From: Dermatophilus congolensis
GTDB lineage: Bacteria > Actinomycetota > Actinomycetes > Actinomycetales > Dermatophilaceae
Assembly (NCBI GenBank): GCA_030538115.1
Contig: JAUNUP010000017.1
Coordinates: 1 to 64,000 of the forward strand
Length of the DNA: 64,000 nt
Reading direction: 5' to 3'
The first letter of the stretch is position 1; the number at the start of each line of letters is the position of its first letter. A program made the position numbers and the translations under genes. This document shows, piece after piece, positions 26,739 through 35,326 of this stretch. Under the pieces are notes generated by a model. It did no database searches. It had not been told where the DNA came from and saw nothing but the letters and a program-made list of their open reading frames with translations.

Positions 26739-27500
26739 ATGTTCCCGCAGGAGCGGCACGAGTTCATCGTGGGCAAGGCGCAGGCCGAATCTCGCGTGGA
26801 CGTGGCGTCGCTGGCCAACGAGCTCGATGTGACTCCCGAGACGATCCGACGCGACCTCACGGTGCTGGAGCGACAGGGCTTCGTTCGGCGCGTTCACGGC
26901 GGCGCCATCGCTGTGGAGAAGCTGCGGTTCGAGCCCAACGTCAGCACCCGTCTGCGCACGTTCGAGGCGGAGAAGGACCGCATCGGTCGCCGGGCCGCGC
27001 TCGAGATCCCCGAGTCGTCGACCGTGCTGCTCGACGCGGGCACCACCACCGCCGTCATCGCCCGGCACCTGCCCGCCGGCGGTGAACTCACGGTCGTCAC
27101 GAACTCCGTCGCCATCGCCGCGCTTCTCGAAGACCGCAACGACGTCAGCGTGTTCATCCTCGGCGGCCGTCTGCGCGCCCGCACGCTGGCCGCCACGGGC
27201 GACTGGGCCATCGACGCCCTCGCCAGCGTGCACGTCGACATCGCGTTCATGGGCACCAACGGCATCAGCACCACCCGCGGGCTGACCACCCCCGATCAAG
27301 CGGAGGCGTCCACCAAGGCGGCCATGATCGCCTCCGCCGAGCGCACGGTCGTCGTCTCCGACCACTCGAAGTTCGGGGTCGCCCACTTCGCGCGCTTCGC
27401 CCGCATCGACGACATCGACCTCGTCATCACAGACACCGACCTCGACGAAGAGACGGCCCACGACATGGAGACGGCCGGACCGCGGGTCGTCCGCGTCTGA
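26739..27500 (+). CDS. DeoR-family transcriptional regulator
   Basis: The 253-residue protein has the DeoR helix-turn-helix at the N-terminus (RVDVASLANELDVTPETIRR, then RRVHGGAI). Its C-terminal DeoRC sugar-phosphate sensor domain contains LLDAGTTTAVIARHLP. ATG 26739 follows AGGAGG with six bases spacing. It is divergent from the mannitol-type PTS operon and probably represses it until a sugar phosphate binds. The effector is inferred. It converges with the next gene with only nine bases between stops. Confidence 0.9.
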   Translation: MFPQERHEFIVGKAQAESRVDVASLANELDVTPETIRRDLTVLERQGFVRRVHGGAIAVEKLRFEPNVSTRLRTFEAEKDRIGRRAALEIPESSTVLLDAGTTTAVIARHLPAGGELTVVTNSVAIAALLEDRNDVSVFILGGRLRARTLAATGDWAIDALASVHVDIAFMGTNGISTTRGLTTPDQAEASTKAAMIASAERTVVVSDHSKFGVAHFARFARIDDIDLVITDTDLDEETAHDMETAGPRVVRV

Positions 27501-27509
27501 GGAGGCGGC

Positions 27510-28298
27510 TCAGGCCGGCGTGGCTCCCGGAAAGCGGGAGAGCGGCCGAGTCAGCGGCGTCGCCAATCGGGTGGCCAGGCGACCCAATTCGGTTGCGAGC
27601 ACGACAGGGTCGGGGCGCAGTACGAGCCAGGGCATGTCCCAGCCGGCTGACTCCATCCGCTGACCGACGAAGGCTGCCCGATCGGGGCGCGTGAGCACCC
27701 CACGCGCGGGGTCGTACTGCAGCACGGGCGCATCCGGCTCGGGGCGCAGCCACAGCACGATGTGCCGGGGCATGAGGTCGTTGCCGACATAACAGAGCAC
27801 AGGACGCCCGACCCCGACGCGCGCGACGGTGCCGTCGAACGCGGCTCCCAACGCCGCGTCGGAGAGAAAACGCACCATTCGCACCTCGTACGACACGCCG
27901 GGTGCAGAGCAGCTCCGCTCGAGTTCGGCACGCGCGCCCCACGGAGGCGTACCCAGATTCGCCGGCCACGGCGCCTGCAACAGGCCTGGGTACCGGCCGA
28001 TCGCGTTGGTGCGCCGCACGACCTCGGCCTGCGCCGCCTCCCACCGGATCACCTGCCCGTCACGCGCGCGAGCGGCCCGTCGTGCCGCCTCCTGAGCATC
28101 GGACGCGTCCGACGCGTCGACGTCGTCCACGGCGTGCAGCACACCCTCGGTGTCGACCCGCTCCCCCACGATCCATTCGGCGAACTCGGGGTCGATGAGC
28201 ATGCGTGCCAGAACGAGGCAGGCGGCCCCGCAACTCGTCGGAGACGACTGCCCGGGTACCTGCGCGCCTTCACGAAGCGCGAAACTGCCCCACGCCAT
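27510..28298 (-). CDS. Stand-alone protein with C39-like cysteine peptidase fold
   Basis: The 262-residue protein has a possible papain-like triad in the order of C39 peptidases: Q17 and C23 in GQSSPTSCGAACLVL, H179 in MPRHIVLWL, and D196 in QYDPARG. C39 domains cut double-glycine leaders of bacteriocins and are normally fused to ABC exporters; this one has no membrane helices or ABC domain. It lies 44 bases after clpX on the same strand and may be co-transcribed. No substrate gene is evident nearby. It may be an enzyme or a catalytically idle relative. Confidence 0.5.
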   Translation of the reverse strand: MAWGSFALREGAQVPGQSSPTSCGAACLVLARMLIDPEFAEWIVGERVDTEGVLHAVDDVDASDASDAQEAARRAARARDGQVIRWEAAQAEVVRRTNAIGRYPGLLQAPWPANLGTPPWGARAELERSCSAPGVSYEVRMVRFLSDAALGAAFDGTVARVGVGRPVLCYVGNDLMPRHIVLWLRPEPDAPVLQYDPARGVLTRPDRAAFVGQRMESAGWDMPWLVLRPDPVVLATELGRLATRLATPLTRPLSRFPGATPA

Positions 28299-28342
28299 GC
28301 TGCATTCTCACCCGCTCACCGACATCTCGGACGAACAACGGG

Positions 28343-29626
28343 TCAGGCGGATTCCTTGCGGTCCATGCGCTTACGACCGCGGATCTGGCCCGGGTCGCGG
28401 CGCACGATCGTCGGGTTGACGTTCTCGAGCACCACCTCGCGCGTGATCACGACACGGGCGATCTCGTCGTCGCTGGGCACGTCGAACATCACCGGCATGA
28501 GCACCTCTTCGAGGATCGCTCGCAGGCCGCGCGCACCCGTGCCGCGCAGCAACGCCTGGTCGGCGATGGCCTCGACGGCGTCGTCGGTGAACTCGAGCTC
28601 GACCCCGTCGATCTCGAACATGCGCTTGTACTGCTTGACGAGAGCGTTGCGCGGCTCGGTGAGGATCTGCACGAGCGCGTCACGACCCAGCGGAGACACC
28701 GTCGTGATGACCGGCAGACGGCCGATGAACTCGGGGATGAGCCCGAACTTCATGAGGTCTTCGGGCATGACGTCGGCGTAGCTCGCGCCCGCCTCCTTGG
28801 CCTCGTGCAGCGTGGCACCGAAGCCGAGACCACTGCGACCGACGCGGCTCTCGATGATCTTCTCGAGCCCGGCGAACGCGCCACCCACGATGAACAGCAC
28901 GTTCGTCGTGTCGATCTGGATGAACTCCTGGTGCGGGTGCTTGCGACCGCCCTGCGGCGGCACAGAGGCCGTGGTGCCCTCGAGAATCTTCAGCAGTGCC
29001 TGCTGCACGCCCTCACCCGACACGTCGCGGGTGATCGACGGGTTCTCGGACTTGCGGGCGATCTTGTCGACCTCGTCGATGTAGATGATGCCGGTCTCGG
29101 CCTTCTTCACGTCGTAGTCGGCGGCCTGGATGAGCTTGAGGAGGATGTTCTCCACGTCTTCACCCACGTAGCCGGCCTCGGTGAGAGCCGTGGCGTCGGC
29201 GATCGCGAACGGCACGTTGAGCATGCGCGCCAGCGACTGCGCCAGGTAGGTCTTGCCGCATCCGGTGGGGCCGATGAGCAGGATGTTCGACTTGGCGATG
29301 TCGATCTGCTCTTCGCCCTTGCGGGGGCCGCCTGCCTGGATGCGCTTGTAGTGGTTGTACACCGCCACGGCGAGGGCCCGCTTCGCGGAGTCCTGACCGA
29401 TGACGTACTGCTCGAGGAACTCGAAGATGTCACGAGGCTTGGGTAGCTCGTCGGGCCCCAGATCGGTGGCCTCGGTGAGCTCCTCCTCGATGATCTCGTT
29501 GCACAGGTCGATGCACTCGTCGCAGATGTACACACCAGGACCTGCGATGAGCTTCTTCACCTGCTTCTGGCTCTTTCCGCAGAAAGAGCACTTGAGCAAG
29601 TCGCCGCCGTCGCCAACGCGTGCCAC
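28343..29626 (-). CDS. clpX: ATP-dependent Clp protease ATP-binding subunit ClpX
   Basis: The 427-residue AAA+ unfoldase feeds substrates to ClpP. The N-terminal zinc-binding domain has CSFCGKSQ...CDECIDLC. Walker A is [11 protein letters not shown] near residue 125, Walker B is [10 protein letters not shown] near 190, and the ClpP-docking IGF-like loop is in the segment around [12 protein letters not shown] 29626 ([13 protein letters not shown]) follows AAAGGTGG; an in-frame extension upstream is not conserved. It lies after clpP2 on the same strand with a 317-base gap, so it may have its own promoter. Confidence 0.96.
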   Translation of the reverse strand: MARVGDGGDLLKCSFCGKSQKQVKKLIAGPGVYICDECIDLCNEIIEEELTEATDLGPDELPKPRDIFEFLEQYVIGQDSAKRALAVAVYNHYKRIQAGGPRKGEEQIDIAKSNILLIGPTGCGKTYLAQSLARMLNVPFAIADATALTEAGYVGEDVENILLKLIQAADYDVKKAETGIIYIDEVDKIARKSENPSITRDVSGEGVQQALLKILEGTTASVPPQGGRKHPHQEFIQIDTTNVLFIVGGAFAGLEKIIESRVGRSGLGFGATLHEAKEAGASYADVMPEDLMKFGLIPEFIGRLPVITTVSPLGRDALVQILTEPRNALVKQYKRMFEIDGVELEFTDDAVEAIADQALLRGTGARGLRAILEEVLMPVMFDVPSDDEIARVVITREVVLENVNPTIVRRDPGQIRGRKRMDRKESA

Positions 29627-29943
29627 GAAACCACCTTTCCGCCCGCCACGGCGGACCACTCTGGCATCCGAAACGAACCCGGATCGAGCTGGTGCACAAC
29701 TCCACGCGATCGCGTTCGAACAGAACTCGAACCTATCGGGCGAAGCATCCCCTGCCTGCCATTGAACCAATGTGTCGCCCGCCCGGCATCTCCTGTCCGC
29801 TGAGGGCGGACAAGGACGAACGACCGGATCGCCACACCCACCCATCGGCCGCAGCGGCCTCGACACAAGCACCGAATACGCCGATGCGGCCACCCTCACG
29901 TAAGGAGGGTGGCCGCACCGTCGAATTCGTCAGACCCGCCGAA
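29627..29943 (-). other. Gap between clpP2 and clpX
   Basis: The stretch holds the clpP2 stem-loop at 29885-29917 and presumably the clpX promoter. I saw no small ORF with a good ribosome site and no recognisable ClgR operator. Confidence 0.4.
29885..29917 (-). terminator. 13-bp stem-loop downstream of clpP2
   Basis: Arms 29885-29897 and 29905-29917 are exact reverse complements with a seven-base loop, 26 bases past the clpP2 stop. No U-run follows. It likely ends or attenuates clpP1-clpP2 transcription before clpX. Confidence 0.75.
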
Positions 29944-30645
29944 TCAGGACTGGAGCGACGCCTTACGGCTGGTCAGTACCTGGTCGATGAGGCCGTACTC
30001 CACGGCCGCCTCGGCCGAGAGGATCTTGTCGCGCTCGATGTCCTTGTTCACCTGCTCGGGCGTGCGGCCCGAGTGCGACGCGAGCGTCTCTTCCAGCCAC
30101 GTGCGCATGCGGAAGATCTCGTTCGCCTGGATCTCGATGTCGCTGGCCTGGCCGTAGTCGCTACCGGCCATCGCGGGCTGGTGGATGAGGATGCGCGCGT
30201 TCGGCAGCGCGAAACGCTTGCCCGGTGCGCCGGCCGCGAGCAGCACGGCCGCTGCAGAGGCCGCCTGGCCGACCACGAACGTCTGCACGTCGGGACGCAC
30301 GAACTGCATCGTGTCGTAGATCGCCGTCATGGCCGTGAACGAGCCACCGGGGCTGTTGATGTACATGAGGATGTCGCGCTCCGGGTCTTGCGACTCCAGC
30401 ACGATGAGCTGCGCGATCACGTCGTCGGCCGAGGCGTCGTCGACCTGGGCACCGAGAAAGATGATGCGGTCTTCGAACATCTTCGTGTACGGGTCGGTGC
30501 GCTTCATGCCGTACGAGGTCTTCTCCTCGAACTGCGGCAGGATGTAGCGGTTCTGCGGCGAGCGGGCAGGAACGGCGAGTTCGCCCGGGCGGTACGTCAT
30601 CTCGGCTCCAAAGTGGGATGCGGGCGTGTGCGAGTAAGGGTGCAT
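29944..30645 (-). CDS. clpP2: ATP-dependent Clp protease proteolytic subunit ClpP2
   Basis: This 233-residue serine peptidase pairs with ClpP1 in the actinobacterial mixed ClpP1P2 barrel. The family signature [10 protein letters not shown], the nucleophile in [14 protein letters not shown] and the histidine in [10 protein letters not shown] are intact. The ATG at 30645 overlaps the ClpP1 stop by one base (TGATG), which favours coupling; MTYRPGE at 30600, with its own GGAG, is a possible mature-like start. Confidence 0.94.
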   Translation of the reverse strand: MHPYSHTPASHFGAEMTYRPGELAVPARSPQNRYILPQFEEKTSYGMKRTDPYTKMFEDRIIFLGAQVDDASADDVIAQLIVLESQDPERDILMYINSPGGSFTAMTAIYDTMQFVRPDVQTFVVGQAASAAAVLLAAGAPGKRFALPNARILIHQPAMAGSDYGQASDIEIQANEIFRMRTWLEETLASHSGRTPEQVNKDIERDKILSAEAAVEYGLIDQVLTSRKASLQS

Positions 30646-31262
30646 CAGTGCTCCGTGCCTCCCTTGCCGGGCGTCTGGCCGGCGTGCTCGTACACGTGGT
30701 CGACGAAGCCGTACTCCTTGGCCTCCTGGGCGCTGAACCAGCGGTCGTGATCGGAGTCTTCCGTGATCTGCTCGACCGTCTGGCCCGTGTGCTTGGCGAT
30801 GAGCTCTGCCATCTGACGCTTGATGAACAGCATCTGCTCGGCCTGGATCTTGATGTCAGTGGCCTTACCGCCGATACCGCCCAGCGGCTGGTGCATGAGG
30901 ATGCGGCTGTGCGGAGTCGCATAGCGCTTGCCCTGCGTACCCGCAGTGAGCAGGAACTGGCCCATGCTCGCGGCCATGCCGAGCGCGACCGTCGCCACGT
31001 CGTTCGGGATCCAGTTCATCGTGTCGTAGATCGCCATACCCGCCGAGATCGAACCGCCGGGCGAGTTGATGTACAGCCAGATGTCGCGCTCCGGGTCTTC
31101 GGCGGCGAGAAGCAGCAACTGCGCGCAAATGGCGTTCGCGTTCTCGTCGCGCACCTCGGAGGAGAGGAAGATGATCCGCTCCTTGAGCAGCCGCTGGTAG
31201 ATGTGATCGTCCAACCCACCTGCGGGGTTCGGGCCGGCAACGATGTCGCTGCTGTGGCTCAC
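30645..31262 (-). CDS. clpP1: ATP-dependent Clp protease proteolytic subunit ClpP1
   Basis: The 205-residue ClpP1 has the catalytic serine in [12 protein letters not shown], the histidine in ILMHQPLGG and the aspartate near SDHDRWF. The substrate-entry signature [14 protein letters not shown] is present. The GTG at 31262 ([12 protein letters not shown]) follows GGGAG. It precedes clpP2 with a TGATG junction. The upstream gene is tig, as in many actinobacteria. Confidence 0.95.
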   Translation of the reverse strand: MSHSSDIVAGPNPAGGLDDHIYQRLLKERIIFLSSEVRDENANAICAQLLLLAAEDPERDIWLYINSPGGSISAGMAIYDTMNWIPNDVATVALGMAASMGQFLLTAGTQGKRYATPHSRILMHQPLGGIGGKATDIKIQAEQMLFIKRQMAELIAKHTGQTVEQITEDSDHDRWFSAQEAKEYGFVDHVYEHAGQTPGKGGTEH

Positions 31263-31528
31263 GTGGTCTCCCTTGCTTGTCAATTCGGGGGTTGCCCGCG
31301 TTCGGGCCCGCCCCACTTGTCAGAGGGTAACGTCGCGGGCCTGCCCGACAATCCCGGTGCCGCGGCGTGTTCGCCGTCAGCGGACGACTGGCACGCTCCC
31401 ACCGGCTTCCAGTCGGCCGAACCCGTGAAAAGCGAAGCGCTGCCGCCCGATCGGATCGAACGACAGCGCCACGCCTACGGATTCACCGGATCATCGTCAG
31501 ACCCGGGACGTCCTTGAATCTGGCCTGG

Positions 31529-32989
31529 TCAGGCCTTTTCGGCGTCCGCCTCGGGCGCGTCTTCCGCCTTGTCGGCGTCGGCCTTCTTGGCCGGAGCCTT
31601 CTTCGCGGCCGGCTTCTTGGCAGGAGCCTTCTTGGCGGGCTTCTCAGCCTCCGCCTCGGGAGCCTCAGCGTCGCCGCCCTCGGAACCCTCGGCAGCCTCG
31701 TCACTGTCGCTCTCGTCGCCTTCGACGTCGGCGGAGAGGTCGACCTCGTTGCCGGAGGCGTCGGTGACCTTGATGAGCTCGAGCACGGTGGCCAGGGCCT
31801 TGCGGCGGGCCACCTCACCGGCCATGGCGGCGACCTGGTTCTGGTCGTCCATCGCCTGGGCGAGCTGGTTGGGGTCGATGCCGGACTGCTGCGCGGTCAT
31901 GATCAGGTACTCGATGAGCTCGCCCTGGCTGACCTCGACCTCGTTCTTCTCGGCGATCTCGTCGAGAAGCAGCTGGGTGCGCAGGCCCTTGCGGGTCGAC
32001 TCGTCGACCTCGGCGCGGTGCTCGTCGTCGTCGCTGCGGCCTTCGCGCGCGAGGTGGTCTTCGACCTCCGCCTCGATGAGCGCGTCGGGCACGGGGATCT
32101 CGAGGGTCTCGAGGAGGTGCTCGAGAAGCTTGTCGCGGGCCTCGACACCCTGCTGCAGCACGAGCTGGCGCTGCGCCTGCTTGCGGGAGTCGGCGTTCAG
32201 CTCGTCGATCGTGTCGAACTCCGAGGCCATCTGGGCGAAGTCGTCGTCGAGCTCGGGCAGCTCGCGCTCCTTGACCGCGGTGACGGTGACCGTGATCTCG
32301 GCGTTCTCGCCCTCATGCTCGCCACCGGCGAGGGGGGCTTCGAAGGTCTTGGTCTCGTCGACGTTCATGCCGACGAGCGCGTCGTCGAGGCCGTCGATCA
32401 TGGTGCGGGAGCCGATCTCGTACGAGACACCGGAGATCGCGTCGATCTCCTCACCCGCGATCGTGCCGGACAGGTCGATGACGACGAAGTCGCCCTCGGC
32501 CGCCACACGCTCGACCGGAACGAGGGAGCCGAAGCGCTCGCGCAGCTCCTCGAGGTGCTCCTTGGTGGCGTCGTCGAGGGCCGAGTCGTCGACGTCGGAG
32601 ACGCTCACCGACACCGACGAGAAGTCGGGCAGCTCGATGCTCGGGCGGATGTCGACCTCGGCGGTGAAACCGAACTCGGACTCGTCCTCGACCGGCACCG
32701 CGGTGATGTCGACCTCGGGCTGGCCCAGCGGGCGCAGGTCGTTCTCGGCCAGGGCCTGCATGTAGAAGTCGGGCAGGGCGTCGTTGACGGCCTCCTGCAC
32801 GATCGCGCCCTTGCCGACGCGCTGCTCGACCAGGCGGGCGGGCACCTTACCCGGGCGGAAACCGGGGATGGAGATCTGCGAGCTGATGGCCGTGACCGCA
32901 GAGTCCAGTCGAGGCTTCAGCTCGGCATAGGGGACCTCTACGGTCAGCTTGACCCGGGTCGGGCTGAGGGACTCGACGGAGCTCTTCAC
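31529..32989 (-). CDS. tig: Trigger factor, ribosome-bound chaperone and prolyl isomerase
   Basis: The 486-residue chaperone has the ribosome-binding domain with the signature GFRPGKVPARLVEQRVG (about 45-60), a PPIase domain (about 160-245) and the C-terminal chaperone region. An unusual tail of about 75 residues is rich in Ala, Lys, Pro, Glu and Asp (AKKAPAKKPAAKKAPAKKAD). Mycobacterial trigger factor begins MKSTVE, so I chose GTG 32989 (MKSSVESLSPTRV), which has GGAG eight bases upstream, over GTG 32998. It is upstream of clpP1. Confidence 0.94.
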   Translation of the reverse strand: MKSSVESLSPTRVKLTVEVPYAELKPRLDSAVTAISSQISIPGFRPGKVPARLVEQRVGKGAIVQEAVNDALPDFYMQALAENDLRPLGQPEVDITAVPVEDESEFGFTAEVDIRPSIELPDFSSVSVSVSDVDDSALDDATKEHLEELRERFGSLVPVERVAAEGDFVVIDLSGTIAGEEIDAISGVSYEIGSRTMIDGLDDALVGMNVDETKTFEAPLAGGEHEGENAEITVTVTAVKERELPELDDDFAQMASEFDTIDELNADSRKQAQRQLVLQQGVEARDKLLEHLLETLEIPVPDALIEAEVEDHLAREGRSDDDEHRAEVDESTRKGLRTQLLLDEIAEKNEVEVSQGELIEYLIMTAQQSGIDPNQLAQAMDDQNQVAAMAGEVARRKALATVLELIKVTDASGNEVDLSADVEGDESDSDEAAEGSEGGDAEAPEAEAEKPAKKAPAKKPAAKKAPAKKADADKAEDAPEADAEKA

Positions 32990-33368
32990 TTCTGGCACTC
33001 CAGATACACGTGGGAAACGACGGACAAGTTCGATGGGGCCGACGCATTCGTCTCGGCGACACCGACGCCGACGTTACGAGAAACAGCGACGGCAGCGCGG
33101 CGACGACCTCGGACACGGCGGAGCGTGACGCCTTCGCGGCCCCGACGAGCAATGCTAGCCGCTCGCCTCACCGAACTCGCAACGGAGGCCGTTCGGCACG
33201 CCCTTCGCAGGCCCTCCAGCGGCCACCCGCAGGCCACTCTCCCGACACATGATCTCGCGATGCGAGACATTTGGTTTCGTGTGTAACGCGTTCTCCCGTA
33301 GCGGCGATGGAACGGTCGGATCCGCACGGCGGGTCTCACGAACACCGGGTGGGAGGACGCGCGGCCTC

Positions 33369-33472
33369 GTGGATTCCAGGGGAGGAATCCACATGAGCAG
33401 GCAGGCGCAGGTGAGGTAGGTGCCTCACCGACGAAGGTGGGTGGCGAACACTATCGCCACCCACCTTCGTCG
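33369..33472 (+). ncRNA. Candidate structured RNA: three consecutive hairpins with an 8-codon mini-ORF
   Basis: Three perfect stems follow each other: 33369-33377 with 33384-33392 (9 bp), 33410-33416 with 33423-33429 (7 bp), and 33429-33447 with 33454-33472 (19 bp, loop ACACTA). Between the first two lies ATG 33393 followed by seven codons and TAG (MSRQAQVR), with GGGGAGG placed seven bases upstream and partly inside the first hairpin loop. The last stem looks like a terminator. This could be a small RNA or a leader-peptide attenuator; no gene follows except tRNA-Pro. The orientation is inferred from the mini-ORF. Confidence 0.4.
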
Positions 33473-33521
33473 TTCCCGGCCTCCGTAGCCCGCGTCCCTC
33501 CAGGCGCCCCACACCTCCCCT

Positions 33522-33603
33522 GTGCCATGGCACCTCTGCGATAACGCGACCCCACCGACAGACATGTGCCATGGCACCGCACCGACGCACGGCGCCACGG
33601 CAC
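33522..33603. repeat. Palindromic pair repeat, locus C (one full unit plus a remnant)
   Basis: Two identical palindromes GTGCCATGGCAC lie at 33522-33533 and 33566-33577, 44 bp apart, with CATGTG at the second as in loci A and B. A third, degenerate copy (GCGCCACGGCAC) lies at 33592-33603. The expected fourth copy near 33636 is not recognisable. The locus ends about 50 bp before tRNA-Pro. Confidence 0.8.
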
Positions 33604-33652
33604 GGAACGCGATGCGGGGCTCACGTTGGTTGTCACCTAAACTCTTCGCGAA

Positions 33653-33726
33653 CGGGCTGTGGCGCAGTTTGGTAGCGCGCGTGCTTTGGGAGCACGATGT
33701 CGCAGGTTCGAATCCTGTCAGCCCGA
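33653..33726 (+). tRNA. tRNA-Pro (TGG)
   Basis: The 74-base cloverleaf has acceptor arms CGGGCTG/CAGCCCG, a D-arm GCGCAGTTTGGTAGCGC, an anticodon stem-loop with TGG in CTTTGGGAG, and a T-arm with GGTTCGAATCC. Discriminator is A. CCA is not encoded. Confidence 0.96.
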
Positions 33727-33809
33727 CTGTCGCGATCCTGTCGCTTTTCAACGCCGGCCATCTCGTGTGGCACACTGGTCGGCGGCGTTGGTCGCAAGAT
33801 GCGCGCCGC

Positions 33810-33883
33810 GCGGGTGTAGCTCAATGGTAGAGCCCCAGTCTTCCAAACTGGCTACGCGAGTTCGATTCTCGTCACCCGCTCCA
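33810..33883 (+). tRNA. tRNA-Gly (TCC), integration site of the mobile element
   Basis: Acceptor arms GCGGGTG/CACCCGC, D-arm GCTCAATGGTAGAGC, anticodon TCC in CTTCCAA, and T-arm GAGTTCGATTCTC are intact, and CCA is encoded at 33881-33883. The 3' part from the anticodon stem onward belongs to the 48-bp sequence repeated at 44151, so the functional tRNA is rebuilt at the left end of the element. Confidence 0.97.
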
Positions 33884-33885
33884 CT
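33838..33885 (+). repeat. attL core, 48 bp
   Basis: This is the left copy of the direct repeat. It runs from the anticodon stem-loop of tRNA-Gly to two bases past its CCA. It matches 44151-44198 base for base, and identity stops at both edges. Confidence 0.95.
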
Positions 33886-33954
33886 GCTCCACCGCAGGTC
33901 AGAGGCCGTCTCTTGGCTTCGCTGCCCACTCCCCCGCAAGCGCCGCAGGTGTTT

Positions 33955-33975
33955 CGTGCCCAATACGTGCCCAAT
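33955..33975 (+). promoter_or_regulatory. Left arm-type sites: tandem CGTGCCCAAT
   Basis: Two copies of CGTGCCCAAT (33955-33964 and 33966-33975), one base apart, lie 69 bases inside attL and touch the integrase stop codon. The same tandem pair recurs near attR. They are probable arm-binding sites for integrase or excisionase. Confidence 0.65.
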
Positions 33976-35081
33976 CAAGACGCTGTTCCGTTCTTGTACA
34001 GAGCGTTGAGCGCGTCAGCGATGGCCTTGTCACGCTCAGCCGTCGCGTGCTGGTAGATGAGCGCAGCGCGCATACTCGCGTGCCCCATCCGTGCCATCAA
34101 CTCACGCGTCGAGGCCCCCGAAGTCGCGGCAAGGTGGTTGCCGGTGTGGCGCAGGTCGTGCAGGTGCAGACCGTCCGGCAGCTCTGCCGCAGTGCGCGCA
34201 GCCTTCCAGATCGGAGCGAAGTTCGAGCGCCGCAACGTGCTGCCGCGAACGCCGACGAAGACGCGTCCGCCGTCGCCTGACTCTGCGTAGGCCTCAAGGT
34301 GTGCGGCCAGCTCTGGGCGCAATGCCTCCGGCAGCGAGACCGTTCGCACCCCCGCCGCAGTCTTGGGCTGTTTCACAACGAGCTTGCCGCCAACCTCAGC
34401 CACCGACCGGCGAACATGGACTGTCATCTCGTCGAGGTCGATGTCTTCACGGGTAAGCGCCATCAGCTCGCCCCAACGAAGCGAGCCAAACACTGCCAGG
34501 AGAACGAGCAGCCGAAGGCGCGGTTCGATAGCATCGGCCAGCTTGCCCACTTGAGCGAGGTCGAGAATCGGTCGCTCAGGTGTGCGCTCTACGCCGCCGC
34601 CCTTGACGCGACACGGATTCTTCTGGATCAGGTCGTCGTCCACTGCGGTCGACATCACCGCACGCAGGAGCGAATACGCCTTCGCCTGCGTCGACACCCC
34701 CGCTCCGTTGGTCACGAGATCCTGACGCCACTTGCGAACCATCATCGGATTGAGATCTCGAATGAGAACCCGGCCCAGATACGGGGACACGTGGAGCCGG
34801 AGCAGCGACCGGTACAGCTCACGCGTTCGGTCGGCCAGGTGCGACCGCTGCTTGATCCAGCGCAACGCATACTCACCGACCGAAATCCGTGCGGCTTCTG
34901 GTGCCACCCAACGCCCAAGCGCGAGATCAGCCGACAACAGCGACCAAGCCGCCTCGGCGTCTGACTTGGTGCGGAAGGTCTCCTCCATCGAGCGCCGAAG
35001 ACCGTCGGGGCCTGTGTACCTCACTTGATAGCGACCGGAGGTGAGCCTCCGGATTGATCCTCTGTAACGTTTGCCTGCCAT
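33975..35081 (-). CDS. int: Tyrosine-type site-specific integrase of the element
   Basis: The 368-residue recombinase has an N-terminal arm-binding part, a SAM-like core-binding domain (about 60-145), and a catalytic domain with R in GSLRWGEL, H-x-x-R in HDLRHTGNHL, and the nucleophile Y in MGHASMRAALIYQHAT. The first arginine, HxxR, later H and Y complete the active site. ATG 35081 overlaps the xis stop (TGATG), favouring it over ATG 35093. The gene is adjacent to attL, as expected of tRNA-targeting elements. Confidence 0.94.
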   Translation of the reverse strand: MAGKRYRGSIRRLTSGRYQVRYTGPDGLRRSMEETFRTKSDAEAAWSLLSADLALGRWVAPEAARISVGEYALRWIKQRSHLADRTRELYRSLLRLHVSPYLGRVLIRDLNPMMVRKWRQDLVTNGAGVSTQAKAYSLLRAVMSTAVDDDLIQKNPCRVKGGGVERTPERPILDLAQVGKLADAIEPRLRLLVLLAVFGSLRWGELMALTREDIDLDEMTVHVRRSVAEVGGKLVVKQPKTAAGVRTVSLPEALRPELAAHLEAYAESGDGGRVFVGVRGSTLRRSNFAPIWKAARTAAELPDGLHLHDLRHTGNHLAATSGASTRELMARMGHASMRAALIYQHATAERDKAIADALNALYKNGTAS

Positions 35082-35293
35082 CAGACGGCCCATCTACCGG
35101 CCCGCCGCATGGGCTCGACGGTGTTTGCCGCGATGAAGTCGGCGAGGGCGGATTCGGGGATGCGCACGTGTCGTCCGACGTGGACGAAGCGAATTCGGCG
35201 TTCGGCGATGAGCCGGCGCGGGAAGCGGTCAGTCGTGCCGAGGCGTTCGGCAGCCTGAGCGACGTCGAGGAGGCGATCGGTCGCGGTAGTCAT
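35081..35293 (-). CDS. xis: Excisionase, MerR-like helix-turn-helix
   Basis: The 70-residue basic protein contains a winged helix-turn-helix (LLDVAQAAERLGTT...IAERRIRFVHVGRHVRIP), the form found in AICE and phage excisionases. It directly precedes int with overlapping stop and start. It would bind the attachment region and direct integrase to excision. Confidence 0.88.
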   Translation of the reverse strand: MTTATDRLLDVAQAAERLGTTDRFPRRLIAERRIRFVHVGRHVRIPESALADFIAANTVEPMRRAGRWAV

Positions 35294-35326
35294 GGGTGGG
35301 GCTCCTACGTCATCGGAGGTTCGGGG

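Larger units (their letters stand above)
32990..33652. other. 663-bp intergenic region between tig and the tRNA genes
   Basis: It holds the tig promoter area, a three-hairpin candidate RNA (33369-33472), locus C of the palindromic repeat (33522-33603), and a possible -10 (TAAACT near 33637) for the tRNA-Pro gene. A TCTCGC-N3-GCGAGA inverted repeat near 33252-33266 could be an operator for tig. No protein gene is supported other than an 8-codon mini-ORF. Confidence 0.5.

Noticed and set aside
33975..35081. Prophage rather than conjugative element
   Set aside because: No capsid, terminase, portal or tail genes occur between the attachment repeats; Rep plus TraB-type translocase indicate an AICE.
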